This document shows positions 1-8,825 of a DNA stretch of 64,000 bases, one piece after another. The notes beneath the pieces are model-generated. The model saw nothing but the letters and a program-made list of their open reading frames with translations, ran no database searches and had not been told where the DNA came from. The position numbers and the translations under genes were made by a program. Where the stretch lies: NCBI RefSeq assembly GCF_004791025.1, contig NZ_SRUO01000015.1:1-64000 (forward strand), written 5' to 3'. Position 1 is the first letter of the stretch, and each line of letters begins with the position of its first letter. Origin of the DNA: Mesorhizobium sp. M4B.F.Ca.ET.203.01.1.1 (GTDB lineage Bacteria > Pseudomonadota > Alphaproteobacteria > Rhizobiales > Rhizobiaceae).

Positions 1-102
1 GTCGGCAAGCCGAAGATCGTCGCCGTCGTGGCCGTCATGCGAAAGCTGCTGACCATTCTCAACGCCATCATCCGCGACCAAAAACCATGGCAAACAGCTT
101 GA
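1..102 (+). CDS. IS110-family transposase, C-terminal end (partial at window edge)
   Basis: The window opens inside a reading frame whose last 33 residues read VGKPKIVAVVAVMRKLLTIL, then NAIIRDQKPWQTA and a stop. The run of small residues followed by MRKLL.ILNAI and a terminal KPW is characteristic of the C-terminus of IS110/IS116/IS902 transposases, which use a DEDD catalytic domain and a C-terminal serine-containing domain. Only the tail is visible, so I cannot say whether the copy is intact. A palindromic repeat begins 15 bases after the stop. Identification is by recognition of a short tail only. Confidence 0.7.
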   Translation, partial: VGKPKIVAVVAVMRKLLTILNAIIRDQKPWQTA

Positions 103-117
103 CAGCCAAGACAGTCG

Positions 118-262
118 CTCTCCCCGTATAGTGACGGGGAGAGGGGCGCTGTCATCGCCGGTTTCGCCAATCGCTAACGTTTCAGGAAAGGCGACGAGGT
201 TGCGGCCAGCCCCTTCTCCCCGTCACTATACGGGGAGAAGTGCCCGGCAGGGCGATGAGGGG
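118..262. repeat. Palindromic repeat element, copy A (two inverted hairpin units)
   Basis: Two hairpins built on CTCCCCGT/ACGGGGAG lie at 118-143 and 213-240. The loop of the first (ATAGTG) is the reverse complement of that of the second (CACTAT), so the two units are inverted copies flanking about 70 bases. The second unit continues into GTGCCCGGCAGGGCGATGAGGGGC. The same core and flank recur at 7343-7398 and 7541-7598. This resembles the small intergenic palindromes frequent in Mesorhizobium genomes. It sits between the transposase tail and the binding-protein gene, so the promoter of that gene must lie within or just after it. Confidence 0.75.
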
Positions 263-386
263 CTGCGCAGACTTCGACAATTTCGTGATCTCAGCCATAG
301 ATTGAAGCGGAGCGAGCGGCCTCGCCAAGGGCCCGCAATTCTCCTAACCTCGCGGAAACGTATTCGCGATGGGGGAGTTTCGCGTC

Positions 387-1463
387 ATGAATTCCATGCT
401 TCGCCGCCTTGCTCTCGCCGCCGCCTGCACGGTCGGAGCCGGCGTGGCCTACTCGCTTGCGGAGGGCGGCGGCGATCTCATCGTCTTCGACTGGTCGGGC
501 TATGAGGACCCGCTGCTGCATTCCGGCTACGCGGCGAAATACGGCGCCGAACCGACCTTCTCCTTCTTCGGCGACGAGGACGAGGCGTTCGAGAAGATGC
601 GCGCCGGCTTCAAGGCCGATATCGCGCATCCCTGCTCGCAAAGCGTGGTCAAATGGCGCGAGGCAGGCCTGCTGCAGCCGCTCGACACCAACCGCATCGC
701 TGGCTGGAAGGACCTCAACCCTGGCATCATGGCGATGAAGGATCTCGCCACCACAGCCGACGGCAAGGCCTGGTTCATGCCCTTCGACTGGGGCAACACC
801 TCGCTGCTCTACCGCATCGACAAGGTGACGGCGCAAGAAGCGCAATCGCTCAGGATCTTCGCCGATCCGAAGTTCAAGGGGCGTGTCACCATCGGCGACA
901 ATGTCGACGACGCCTATGCGCTGGCGAGCCTGGTGATCGGATTGAAGGACTGGACCAAGATGACGGATGCCAAGTTCAGGGAGGCGTCCGACTTCCTGCG
1001 CCAGGTGCACAAGAATGTGCGCTTCTACTGGACCGACGACACCGACCTCAACCAGGCCTTCACCGGCAACGAGGTGGATCTCGTCTGGGGCTGGAACGAG
1101 ACCTATGTGACGCTCAAGGGCCAGGGCATGCCGATCGAGATAAACCGCGACACCAAGGAAGGCCTGTCGACCTGGGTGTGCGGCTACGTGCTGATGAAGG
1201 ACGCGCCGGGCAAGCTCGACCAGGCCTATGATTTCCTCAGCGCCGTCAACGCGCCCGGCGTATCGGACTATCTGGTCAAGACCTTCGGCTACGGTCACGG
1301 CAACGCCGCCGGCATGGCGGCGCTCGACCACAAGATCCTGGCCGAGCGCGGTTTCGACAATCTGGACAAGTTCCTCGACAAGACGCTGTTCCAGCAGCCG
1401 GTGGCGCCGGAGCTGAAGCAGCGGATGGTGGCCGAGTTCGAGAAGATCAAGGCCGGCTATTGA
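387..1463 (+). CDS. PotD/PotF-like polyamine ABC transporter substrate-binding protein
   Basis: A 358-residue periplasmic binding protein of the spermidine/putrescine type. It has a basic N-terminus followed by a hydrophobic signal segment (residues about 4-24), then the family's first strand (IVFDWSGYEDP, compare VYNWSDYI in PotD). The start at 387 is chosen over an in-frame ATG at 369 because GGGGGAG lies about 9 bases upstream of 387 and the signal peptide then begins directly. The stop overlaps the TTG start of the amine oxidase gene by 4 bases, so the two are one transcript. The matching ATPase and permeases are encoded just downstream on the opposite strand. The exact substrate (polyamine, betaine or another cation) cannot be read from sequence. 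Confidence 0.88.
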   Translation: MNSMLRRLALAAACTVGAGVAYSLAEGGGDLIVFDWSGYEDPLLHSGYAAKYGAEPTFSFFGDEDEAFEKMRAGFKADIAHPCSQSVVKWREAGLLQPLDTNRIAGWKDLNPGIMAMKDLATTADGKAWFMPFDWGNTSLLYRIDKVTAQEAQSLRIFADPKFKGRVTIGDNVDDAYALASLVIGLKDWTKMTDAKFREASDFLRQVHKNVRFYWTDDTDLNQAFTGNEVDLVWGWNETYVTLKGQGMPIEINRDTKEGLSTWVCGYVLMKDAPGKLDQAYDFLSAVNAPGVSDYLVKTFGYGHGNAAGMAALDHKILAERGFDNLDKFLDKTLFQQPVAPELKQRMVAEFEKIKAGY

Positions 1464-2770
1464 CGACAGCAGTCGAAAGAACCGAGGTCGTCCTCGTCGG
1501 CGGCGGCTTCACCGGCCTGACGGCGGCGCTCGAGCTGAAGCGCGCCGGCATCGATTTCCTGCTTCTCGAAGCGCGTGACCGGGTCGGCGGGCGGGTCGAG
1601 GCCATCCTGAACGGGCTCGGCGAACGGATCGACAGTGGCGGCCAGTTCCTGTGCGAGGACATGCCGGAGCTGATGGCGCTGGCCAGGGCGCGCGGCAAGA
1701 CATTCGTCGAGACCTATGTCGATGGCGATTTCATCACCCATCCACCGATGTCGGCCGCGCAGGCGGAGCGGACCTATGTCGCGGCGATGGCGATCCGCGA
1801 CCGGCTGAACGGGATCGAGCCGGACGATCCGGCGATTGCCGGGCTGACCGTCGCCGACTGGCTCGGGCGCCAGAAGGACAGCGCCGACGCGAAGGCGGCC
1901 TTCCGTTCGATGATCGAGGGTCTCTGGTGCCTGGCGCTGGAGAAGGTGCCGCTCTGGTATCTGATCGACAATGATCGCCGCATCACCAACGAGGTGCCGG
2001 AGCTGCAATATTTTCTGCGCGAGACCATGCAGTCGCTGGCCGAGGATCTGGCCGGCGATCTCGGCGACCGGTTGCGATTGAACGAACCGGTGACGCGGGT
2101 CGAGCACGGACCGCAAGGCGTTCGCGTCACCACGGCCGGCGGTACGATCGAGGCGCGCCAAGCGTTGGTTGCGGTGCCGCCAGCCACGGCCGCGAAGATC
2201 GATTTCGCGCCCGCCCTGCCGACGAAGCTGGCGAAAGCGCTTGGCGTCTGGGAAAGCGGCGCCGTGGTCAAGATCCTGGTCCGTTACCGCAAGCCGTTCT
2301 GGCGCGATCGGGACTTGAGCGGCATGGTGATGTGGCGCGACATGCCGGGCCTGTTTGCCTGCGACGCCAGCAAGGATGCAGGGCATGCGGCGCTGGTCGT
2401 CTTCATCGGCGGACCCCTGGCGCTGCGCTGCCGCAAGCTGGGCGCCGCGGCGCTGCGCGCCGAAGTCACCGCCAAGCTCGTGGATGCGCTCGGTCCTGAG
2501 GCGGCCGATATCCTCGACTTCAACCAGCGCGACTGGACGGATGACCGCTGGAGCGGCGGTGGTTATAGCGACCTCATTGTCGATGTGACGGCGCGGGATG
2601 CCGAGCGCACGATCCTCGCCGGCGCGCCGCCGGTGCATTTCGCCTCGTCGGAGGTGTCGCCGTCATTCCCCGCCTATGTCGAAGGCGCGATCGTGGCCGG
2701 GCGCATCGCCGCCGGAAAAATCCTGGCTGGCCTTCAGTCCGCCATCGCCACCAGGGCCTCGGGATCGTAG
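1460..2770 (+). CDS. FAD-dependent amine oxidase (flavin monoamine oxidase family)
   Basis: A 436-residue flavoprotein. An N-terminal Rossmann motif (VVLVGGGFTGL, residues about 10-20) is followed by LEARDRVGGR, the second FAD/GG motif of the monoamine-oxidase fold. The C-terminal FAD strand/helix reads AYVEGAIVAGRIAAGKI. The length is normal for the family, which oxidatively deaminates amines to aldehyde, ammonia and hydrogen peroxide. The start is TTG at 1460, embedded in the stop of the binding-protein gene, implying translational coupling. Its last 37 bases overlap the convergent ABC ATPase gene. Coupling to a polyamine-type binding protein suggests that the imported amine is its substrate; that is inference. 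Confidence 0.85.
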   Translation: MTTAVERTEVVLVGGGFTGLTAALELKRAGIDFLLLEARDRVGGRVEAILNGLGERIDSGGQFLCEDMPELMALARARGKTFVETYVDGDFITHPPMSAAQAERTYVAAMAIRDRLNGIEPDDPAIAGLTVADWLGRQKDSADAKAAFRSMIEGLWCLALEKVPLWYLIDNDRRITNEVPELQYFLRETMQSLAEDLAGDLGDRLRLNEPVTRVEHGPQGVRVTTAGGTIEARQALVAVPPATAAKIDFAPALPTKLAKALGVWESGAVVKILVRYRKPFWRDRDLSGMVMWRDMPGLFACDASKDAGHAALVVFIGGPLALRCRKLGAAALRAEVTAKLVDALGPEAADILDFNQRDWTDDRWSGGGYSDLIVDVTARDAERTILAGAPPVHFASSEVSPSFPAYVEGAIVAGRIAAGKILAGLQSAIATRASGS

Positions 2771-3870
2771 GCGAGGCGGATCGGCGCGCCGACCGGGATG
2801 TCGTCGGCGCCGAAATCGTTGGTCTCGGTCACCGAGAGCGGCTTTTCCAGTCCGGGGATCTCGACGATCAGGTGGGTGATCTCGCCGAAATAGTGGCGCT
2901 CGACCACCTTGCCGGCAACCTCGAATTTCGCCGTCGCATTGTCCCACAGCACGCGCAGCCGTTCCGGCCGGATGCCGAGCGTCGCTTGGCCGCCGTTGCG
3001 GACGAAGGCCTTCGGCTTGTCTGTCCTCACACGCCCAAAGCCCAGCGTGTCGAGCACCAGCGAGGCGCCGTTCTCCTCGACGATTTCGGCCTTGACGAAG
3101 TTCATGCCGCCGAGGAAGTCGGCAACCTGGCGGTTGACCGGCCGCTGGTAGATTTCCTTCGGCGAGGCGACCTGCGCGATCTTGCCGCCGAACATCACGG
3201 CGATGCGATCCGACATGGCCAGCGCCTCATACTGGTCGTGGGTTACCAGCACGAAGGTGATGCCGACCGCCTGCTGCAGGCGGCGCAGCTCGACCTGCAT
3301 CTGCTCGCGCAGTTTCTTGTCCAGCGCCGAGAGCGGCTCGTCGAGCAAGAGCACCTTGGGACGCATGACCAGCGCGCGGGCAAGCGCCACGCGCTGGCGC
3401 TGGCCGCCGGAAAGTTCGGTAGCGCCGCGCTTGCCGAGGCCGGTCAGCGACACCTGCGCCAGCGCCTCCTCGACGCGGCGTCGTTCCTCGTCGCCTTGCA
3501 GCTTCAGCCGCTTCAGCCCGTAGGCGACGTTCTGCTCGACGTTGAGATGCGGGAAGATCGCATAGCTCTGGAACACCATGTTGGTGGGCCGCCGATTGGC
3601 GGGGATGCCATCCATCGGCTGGCCGCCGACGGCGATCGAGCCGCTGGTCGGATTGTCGAAGCCGGCGATCATGCGCAAGAGCGTGGTCTTGCCGCAGCCC
3701 GAGGGACCAAGCAGCGAGAAGAACTCGCCTTCCTTGATGGTCAGCGAGGCATCGTCCAGCGCCTTGAAGGCGCCGTAGCTGCGCGTGACGTCGCGGATCT
3801 CGATCATGGCCCGCTCGGACTGGGGTCGCTCGGACTGGTGGGGCCGTTCGGCCAGGGACAATTCAGGCAT
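2734..3870 (-). CDS. PotA-like ABC transporter ATP-binding protein
   Basis: The ATPase subunit (378 residues) of a polyamine-type importer. Walker A is GPSGCGKTT at residues 55-63, the signature is LSGGQRQR and Walker B is VLLLDEPLSALD, followed by the H-loop (LVTHDQYEA) and a C-terminal TOBE-like region. An upstream in-frame start at 3927 exists, but ATG at 3870 has GGGAGG five bases before it and overlaps the permease stop by only 8 bases, so it is preferred. An internal Met at residue 22 would also give a complete domain. It is the third gene of a leftward operon with two permeases and ends inside the convergent amine oxidase gene. Confidence 0.9.
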   Translation of the reverse strand: MPELSLAERPHQSERPQSERAMIEIRDVTRSYGAFKALDDASLTIKEGEFFSLLGPSGCGKTTLLRMIAGFDNPTSGSIAVGGQPMDGIPANRRPTNMVFQSYAIFPHLNVEQNVAYGLKRLKLQGDEERRRVEEALAQVSLTGLGKRGATELSGGQRQRVALARALVMRPKVLLLDEPLSALDKKLREQMQVELRRLQQAVGITFVLVTHDQYEALAMSDRIAVMFGGKIAQVASPKEIYQRPVNRQVADFLGGMNFVKAEIVEENGASLVLDTLGFGRVRTDKPKAFVRNGGQATLGIRPERLRVLWDNATAKFEVAGKVVERHYFGEITHLIVEIPGLEKPLSVTETNDFGADDIPVGAPIRLAYDPEALVAMAD

Positions 3871-4687
3871 AGAGGCCTCCCTCGTTCCGGGTGCGGCTGG
3901 CCGCGCGGCGGCGCAGGATCTCGGCAATGGTCATCAGCAGGAACGAGGCGAAGAGCAGCAGCGTGCCCAGCGCCAGCACACCCGGCAGCTTGGCCGCGAA
4001 ACGCAGTTGACCCCAGATGTAGATGGGCAGCGTCGCCTCGGTGCCGGTCAGGAAGAAGGCGATGATGAACTCGTCGAGCGAGATGGTGAAGCAGACGAGC
4101 AGGCTGGAGATGATCGCCGGCATCACCATCGGCAGCGTCACCCGCCGGAAGGTGCCGAAGGCGCTCTCGCCGAGATCGGCGGAGGCTTCCTCCAGGCTGC
4201 GGTCGAAGCCCTCGAAGCCGGAGGTCAGCACCGTCATCGAATAGGGTATGCAGACCAGCACATGGCCGAGCACGACGGTGAACAGCGACAGGCTGAGGCC
4301 CAGCTGCAGCATCACCAGCAGCATCGAGATGGCGACGATGACCTCAGGCAGCACCAGCGGCGCCATGATCAGGCCGTTGATGGCGCGCCGTCCGGGATAG
4401 CGATAGCGGGTGATCGAGCGGGCGGCCAGGATGCCAAGCACGGTCGACAGCACCGAAGCGGAGACGCCGACGATCAGGCTGTTCCACGTGGCGTCGATCA
4501 GCGCCGGCGTGCGCGGCAGGTCCTCGTACCATTTGAGCGTGACGCCTGAGAGCGGGAATTTCGGCGTCGCTGCCGTGTTGATCGAGAAGATCGGCAGGAA
4601 GATCACCGGCAGATAGAGGAAAGCGACATAGAGGAAGGCATAGGCCGAGAGCCAGCCGCCTGGGAGCAAGCGTTTGATCGCCATCAT
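3863..4687 (-). CDS. PotC/PotI-like ABC transporter permease
   Basis: A 274-residue inner-membrane permease with about six hydrophobic segments. It carries the cytoplasmic EAA loop (LEEASADLGESAFGTFRRVT) that docks on the ATPase. The first segment (AYAFLYVAFLYLPVIFLPIF) and the sequence FSLDEF-like turn near residue 200 (TISLDEFIIAFFLTG) are typical of PotC. It overlaps the preceding permease gene by 4 bases and the ATPase gene by 8, so the three are translationally coupled. It pairs with the product of 4684-5601 to form the membrane channel. Confidence 0.9.
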   Translation of the reverse strand: MMAIKRLLPGGWLSAYAFLYVAFLYLPVIFLPIFSINTAATPKFPLSGVTLKWYEDLPRTPALIDATWNSLIVGVSASVLSTVLGILAARSITRYRYPGRRAINGLIMAPLVLPEVIVAISMLLVMLQLGLSLSLFTVVLGHVLVCIPYSMTVLTSGFEGFDRSLEEASADLGESAFGTFRRVTLPMVMPAIISSLLVCFTISLDEFIIAFFLTGTEATLPIYIWGQLRFAAKLPGVLALGTLLLFASFLLMTIAEILRRRAASRTRNEGGLYA

Positions 4688-5601
4688 CGAGCCAGCCTCT
4701 GCGCGGCGCGGATGATCAGCACCGTGGCGCCCGCCATCAGCGTCACGATCACCATGGTGGTGACCGAGAGCGCGGCGCCCAGCGGCCAGTTCGACGCCTT
4801 GCCGAACTGCGCCTGGATGGCGTTGGCGATCATGACGCCGTCCTTGCCGCCGACCAGCTTCGGCGTGACATAGTCGCCGACCGTCGGGATCATGACGATG
4901 AGCATCGCCGAGACGACGCCCGGCGTCGACAGCGGCAGCGTCACGCGCAGGAACGAGCGCAGCGGGCCGTCGCCGAGATCCGTCGCAGCCTCGACCAGCG
5001 TACGGTCGACCTTCTCCAGCGAAACGAAGATCGGCAGGATGGCGAAGGTCGCCCAGGCATGGGTCAGCGTGATGATGACGGCGCTCGAATTGTAGAGCAG
5101 CGCCGTCGACGGCTCATCGATGATGCCGAGACCCATCAGGCCGGAATTCAAGACGCCGTTGTAGCCGAGGATCACCTTCCACGACATGACCCGTAGCAGG
5201 TAGCTGGTCCAGAACGGGATGGTGATGAGGAACAGCCACAGGCTCTTGTGACGACCGCCATGGAAGGAAATGAAATAGGCGATCGGGTAGGCGAGGATCA
5301 CGGTGAGCACGCTGACCGTCAGCGAAATGTAGAGCGAGCGCCATAACAGATCGCGATAGATCGGCTCGGTGAGCGCGACGCGGTAATTCTCCAGCGTGAA
5401 GGTGTGGTCGATGGTGAGGTAGTTCTGCGTCCAGAAGGAGTGGGCAAAGACCACCAGGATCGGCAGCACCAGCAGGATGAGGGCATAGAGGAAGGTGGGA
5501 CTGATCAGGGCAAAGCCCTGGACGGGTTCCGACTGCAGAAGGGCACTTCGCCTGACCTGCGTCATGCGCAGCGGAGGCGACCCTTCGGCAGCCGCCGTCA
5601 T
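4684..5601 (-). CDS. PotB/PotH-like ABC transporter permease
   Basis: A 305-residue permease and first gene of the leftward transporter operon. It has a cytoplasmic N-terminus, a first membrane segment (ALISPTFLYALILLVLPILV), a large periplasmic loop, and the EAA motif (VEAATDLGDGPLRSFLRVTL). Length and topology fit PotB. The start at 5601 has no strong ribosome-binding site visible; downstream alternatives exist at Met13 (MTQVRRS). About 315 bases separate it from the divergent aminotransferase gene, and the 16-bp inverted repeat at 5817-5832 lies in that interval. Confidence 0.9.
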   Translation of the reverse strand: MTAAAEGSPPLRMTQVRRSALLQSEPVQGFALISPTFLYALILLVLPILVVFAHSFWTQNYLTIDHTFTLENYRVALTEPIYRDLLWRSLYISLTVSVLTVILAYPIAYFISFHGGRHKSLWLFLITIPFWTSYLLRVMSWKVILGYNGVLNSGLMGLGIIDEPSTALLYNSSAVIITLTHAWATFAILPIFVSLEKVDRTLVEAATDLGDGPLRSFLRVTLPLSTPGVVSAMLIVMIPTVGDYVTPKLVGGKDGVMIANAIQAQFGKASNWPLGAALSVTTMVIVTLMAGATVLIIRAAQRLAR

Positions 5602-5785
5602 TGCAGCGCTCCGGGCGTGATTTCGCTTGCTGGCACGAACAATTCCGCCATGTGGCTCCCATCTCTCAGGCCCGGCGGCTTGTTCCCATTTGTCCTTGTA
5701 GCGCGACCCAATGCAAACCGGTGACCCGTCTTGCTGGCCGCGCCCTGGCTTGCCGGCTTTCTTTCATCATGAGCGCATCCGCCAA

Positions 5786-5832
5786 TTGAAATCAAGCGCT
5801 ATTTCTGCAATATTGATTGAACGGACATTCAA
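5786..5832 (+). promoter_or_regulatory. Putative promoter with TetR/BetI-like operator upstream of aminotransferase
   Basis: TTGAAA at 5786-5791 and AATATT at 5809-5814, 17 bases apart, could serve as -35 and -10. Directly downstream at 5817-5832 is the imperfect palindrome TTGAACGGACATTCAA. The same arms (TTGAAyG..CATTCAA) occur at 8826-8841 in the same position relative to the Rieske gene promoter. Dimeric TetR-type repressors, including BetI, bind sites of this kind. The identity of the regulator is unknown; no TetR gene lies in this block. Confidence 0.5.
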
Positions 5833-5916
5833 AATGAAGTGAAGAAAGACCGATTTTCCGGGACTTGTCGCGTCATTCTGTGTCCACCGAAGGGCCCACA
5901 ACCACACGAGGCGATT

Positions 5917-7335
5917 ATGGCGGCTGCAAGGGAGATCAGGGCGCGGGAAGGCAACGAGGCCGGCGATGACGATGCCGTGGAGTTGGCCAAGCGCCACCTC
6001 GTCCAGCCTTGGCCGTATGCCGGCTCGGTCGGTGCCGAGGCGCGCGCGCTGATCGGCGAGGGCGACGGCATCTACATCACCGACGCGTCCGGCAAGCGGC
6101 TGATCGACGGGCCGGCCGGCATGTGGTGCCTCAATGTCGGCCACCGCCGCGAGGAGCTGGCGCGGGTGATGTACGACCAGGCGATGGCGCTCTCCTACAA
6201 CACGCCGTGGTACACGATGAATGCGCCGTCGGCGGAACTCGCCTGGCGCATCGCCGGCCATGCGCCAGGCGAGCTCAGCCATGTCTTCTTCACCACCGGC
6301 GGCTCGTCCGCGGTGGAGACGGCGCTGCGCTTCATGCAGTTCTACAACAATGTGCGGGGACGGCCTGAGAAGAAGCTGATCCTCAGCCGTGGCGGCGCCT
6401 ATCACGGCTCGACCTATCTGTCGGCCTCGCTCAATGGCCGTCCGCGCGACCGCGACTGGATGGACGGCGCCGACGAGCTGGTGGTCAAGCTTTCCTCGCC
6501 CGACCCGTTCCGGCGGCCGAAGGAGATGAGCCCTACTGCCTTCACCGATTTCCTGGTCAGTCAGTTCCGCGACACCATCGCCCGCGTCGGCGCCGAGAGG
6601 ATCGGCGCCTTCGTCGGCGAGCCGGTGCAGGCTTCCGGCGGCGTGATCGTGCCGCCGGAAGGCTATCTCCAGCGCATCCGCGAGATCTGCCGCGACAACG
6701 ACATCCTCTATGTTTCGGACGAGGTGGTGACCGGCTTCGGCAGGCTCGGGCACGTCTTTGCCTCCGGCGACGTGTTCGGCATCGATCCGGATATGATCAC
6801 CTTCGCCAAGGGCGTCACCTCGGGCTACTTCCCGCTCGGCGGCGTCATCATCTCGGAACGGCTGCTGGAGCAGCTGCGGCGCTCCAACCATCCGGACGCG
6901 CTGTTCGGCCATGGCCTCACCTACACCAGCCATCCGATCGGCTGCGCGGTGGCGCTGAAGAACCTCGACCTGCTGGAAGAGGGCGTGCTGGCGCACGCGC
7001 GCGAGGTCGCGCCCTATTTCCAGGCGCGGCTGAAGACGCTGGAGGAACTGCCGCTGGTCGGCGAGGTGCGCGGCATGGGGCTGATGGCCTGCATCGAATG
7101 CGTCGCCGATCGCGAAAGCAGGAATCCGCTGCAGCTCGACAAGGACGTCGGAAAACGCATCGACGCGCATTGCCACGAGCTTGGCCTGCTGGTCCGGCCG
7201 CTGATCAACATGTGCGTGATGTCGCCGCCGCTGATCATTTCGCGCGAACAGATCGACGACATGGTGGCGATCCTGCGCGAAGGCATTTCACGCACGATGG
7301 ACGATCTCAGGAAAGAGGGCGTCTGGCGGGGGTGA
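5917..7335 (+). CDS. Class III PLP-dependent aminotransferase (putrescine/omega-amino acid--pyruvate type)
   Basis: A 472-residue fold-type I aminotransferase. It shows the cofactor-binding GGSSAVETALR segment, the aspartate motif SDEVVTGFGRLG, and the Schiff-base lysine in FAKGVTSGY (Lys298). A GTG start at 5839 is possible, but ATG at 5917 has GAGG five bases upstream and leaves a conventional N-terminus before the conserved region, so it is chosen. Family members transfer amino groups from putrescine, beta-alanine or other omega-amines to pyruvate or 2-oxoglutarate. The neighbouring amine uptake genes favour an amine substrate. It is divergent from the permease operon and followed by an inverted pair of palindromic repeats. 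Confidence 0.88.
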   Translation: MAAAREIRAREGNEAGDDDAVELAKRHLVQPWPYAGSVGAEARALIGEGDGIYITDASGKRLIDGPAGMWCLNVGHRREELARVMYDQAMALSYNTPWYTMNAPSAELAWRIAGHAPGELSHVFFTTGGSSAVETALRFMQFYNNVRGRPEKKLILSRGGAYHGSTYLSASLNGRPRDRDWMDGADELVVKLSSPDPFRRPKEMSPTAFTDFLVSQFRDTIARVGAERIGAFVGEPVQASGGVIVPPEGYLQRIREICRDNDILYVSDEVVTGFGRLGHVFASGDVFGIDPDMITFAKGVTSGYFPLGGVIISERLLEQLRRSNHPDALFGHGLTYTSHPIGCAVALKNLDLLEEGVLAHAREVAPYFQARLKTLEELPLVGEVRGMGLMACIECVADRESRNPLQLDKDVGKRIDAHCHELGLLVRPLINMCVMSPPLIISREQIDDMVAILREGISRTMDDLRKEGVWRG

Positions 7336-7342
7336 TTTTCTT

Positions 7343-7600
7343 CCTTCTCCCCGTTTCACGGGGAGAAGGTGCCGGCAGGCGGATGAGGGGCGGCGCCGAC
7401 ATTGGCGATTGGCTGCGGTTCAGGACCTCATCTGCCTGAAATCATAACCGTCCTGGCCCAGCGCCGTGCAGCGCCAGCTTACGACCTTCAGTTTGACGAT
7501 CAACCTTGAGGTTGCGAGCAAGCATAATCATAAGGCGTTGGTGCCGCCCCTCATCCGCCCTTCGGGCACCTTCTCCCCGTGGAACGGGGAGAAGGAAGAG
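7343..7600. repeat. Inverted pair of palindromic repeats (copies B and C)
   Basis: Copy B (7343-7398) is a CCTTCTCCCCGT/ACGGGGAGAAGG hairpin followed by TGCCGGCAGGCGGATGAGG. Copy C (7541-7598) is the same unit in reverse orientation, starting GCCGCCCCTCATCCGCCC and ending in the hairpin. About 140 non-coding bases lie between. Both are the same family as the 118-262 element. The pair sits between the convergent aminotransferase and Rieske genes and may end transcription from both sides. Confidence 0.75.
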
Positions 7601-7605
7601 AGGTG

Positions 7606-8808
7606 CTACCCCCTCGACCGCAACGCGTCGTTCAGCGCCCACATGTCCTTTTCCTCCGGGGCCGTCTCCAGGCCGAGCACGGGGACCTGCCTGCGCAGAT
7701 GGTCGTGGTGGGTGCGCACGCCGTATTCGAGGTCGGAGAGATAGAACCCTCCGAACGCTTCCGACAGCATGGATTCGTTCGACCACACCGAGAGCTGGAC
7801 GTCCTCGTTCATGGTGTCGCGGTCGATGCGGTAGGCGAGGTAGCGCGCCGCGGCCTGCTCCCTGGTCTCGTCCTTGTAGCGGTAGATCGCGCCGCGCAGC
7901 AGCGTCTCGCCGGTCGACAACGGGAACTCCTGATAGAACTGCACGGATTCCGGCATGATCGACAGCGCGTTGTTGGGGAAGATGCCGTAATAGATCCAGG
8001 CCTTGCGCAGGTGCTCCGGCAGGTGCGAGGCGTCGGGCGCGAGCTTGATGTATTCGCGCACGCTCCAGCGCCGTCCGGCATGCGGGTTGTAGGTGGCGAA
8101 GGAGCGCGACACGCCGTTGACGAAGGGCTCGTCGAAATAAGTCGCGCCATAGAGATCCTGCAGCGCAGGATGCGCCATGGCGACGTGATAGCCTTCGTTG
8201 TCGACGTCGCGCACCGACTTCCAGTTGACCGGCGACTTTTGCGTCCAGATGCCCCAGGACGGCACCATCTCGGCGACGTTGTAATGAGCCATCTCGGCCT
8301 CGATCGGCTTCAAGAGCTCCGCCACCGAAGGCTGCGGCCCGCCCTTGCGGAAGCGGATGAAGATGAAGCCCATCCAGATTTCGAGGTCGAGCGGCATCAG
8401 GCCGAACTCGGTCTTGTCGAGGTCGGGGAAAGAGCGCGGGCGAGCAGCACCGCGCAGCGTGCCGTCGAGATTGTAGACCCAGCCGTGGAACGGGCACACA
8501 AGTGCGTTCTTGCAGGTGCCTTGGCTGTCGGCGACGACGCGGCTGCCGCGATGGCGGCACATATTGTTGAAGGCGCGCACGACGCCGTCCTTGCCGCGCA
8601 CGATCAGCGCCCGCTCGCCGATGACATCCATGGTCAGATAGTCGCCGGGATTGGGCACGTCGGAGACATGTCCGGCGATCTGCCAATGGTTGCGGAAGAC
8701 GTATTCCTTCTCGAGTTCGAGAAGGGCGTTGGAGTGATAGCTCCAGCCCGGCAAACCCCGCCGGTCCCAATCGTTGGGGATCGCCACGTCACGCAGATGC
8801 GGGTTCAT
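7606..8808 (-). CDS. Rieske non-heme iron oxygenase, alpha (terminal oxygenase) subunit
   Basis: A 400-residue ring-hydroxylating/demethylating oxygenase subunit. The Rieske [2Fe-2S] ligands are Cys84-x-His86 (CRHRG) and Cys105-xx-His108 (CPFHGW). The mononuclear iron site is in DVDNEGYHVAMAHPAL, with both histidines present and the bridging Asp upstream. The open frame extends to 8985, but the ATG at 8808 starts the family's usual N-terminus and follows a promoter with an operator. Relatives include glycine betaine, stachydrine and carnitine monooxygenases that N-demethylate or cleave quaternary amines, which would fit an amine-uptake context. No ferredoxin-reductase partner gene is present in the window. 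Confidence 0.87.
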   Translation of the reverse strand: MNPHLRDVAIPNDWDRRGLPGWSYHSNALLELEKEYVFRNHWQIAGHVSDVPNPGDYLTMDVIGERALIVRGKDGVVRAFNNMCRHRGSRVVADSQGTCKNALVCPFHGWVYNLDGTLRGAARPRSFPDLDKTEFGLMPLDLEIWMGFIFIRFRKGGPQPSVAELLKPIEAEMAHYNVAEMVPSWGIWTQKSPVNWKSVRDVDNEGYHVAMAHPALQDLYGATYFDEPFVNGVSRSFATYNPHAGRRWSVREYIKLAPDASHLPEHLRKAWIYYGIFPNNALSIMPESVQFYQEFPLSTGETLLRGAIYRYKDETREQAAARYLAYRIDRDTMNEDVQLSVWSNESMLSEAFGGFYLSDLEYGVRTHHDHLRRQVPVLGLETAPEEKDMWALNDALRSRG

Positions 8809-8825
8809 GGGAGGCTCTTCTTTTG

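Noticed and set aside
291..1331. Long minus-strand frame (346 codons) opposite the binding-protein gene
   Set aside because: It is the high-GC shadow of a clear PotD-like gene; its composition is rich in His/Arg/Gly with no recognisable domain.
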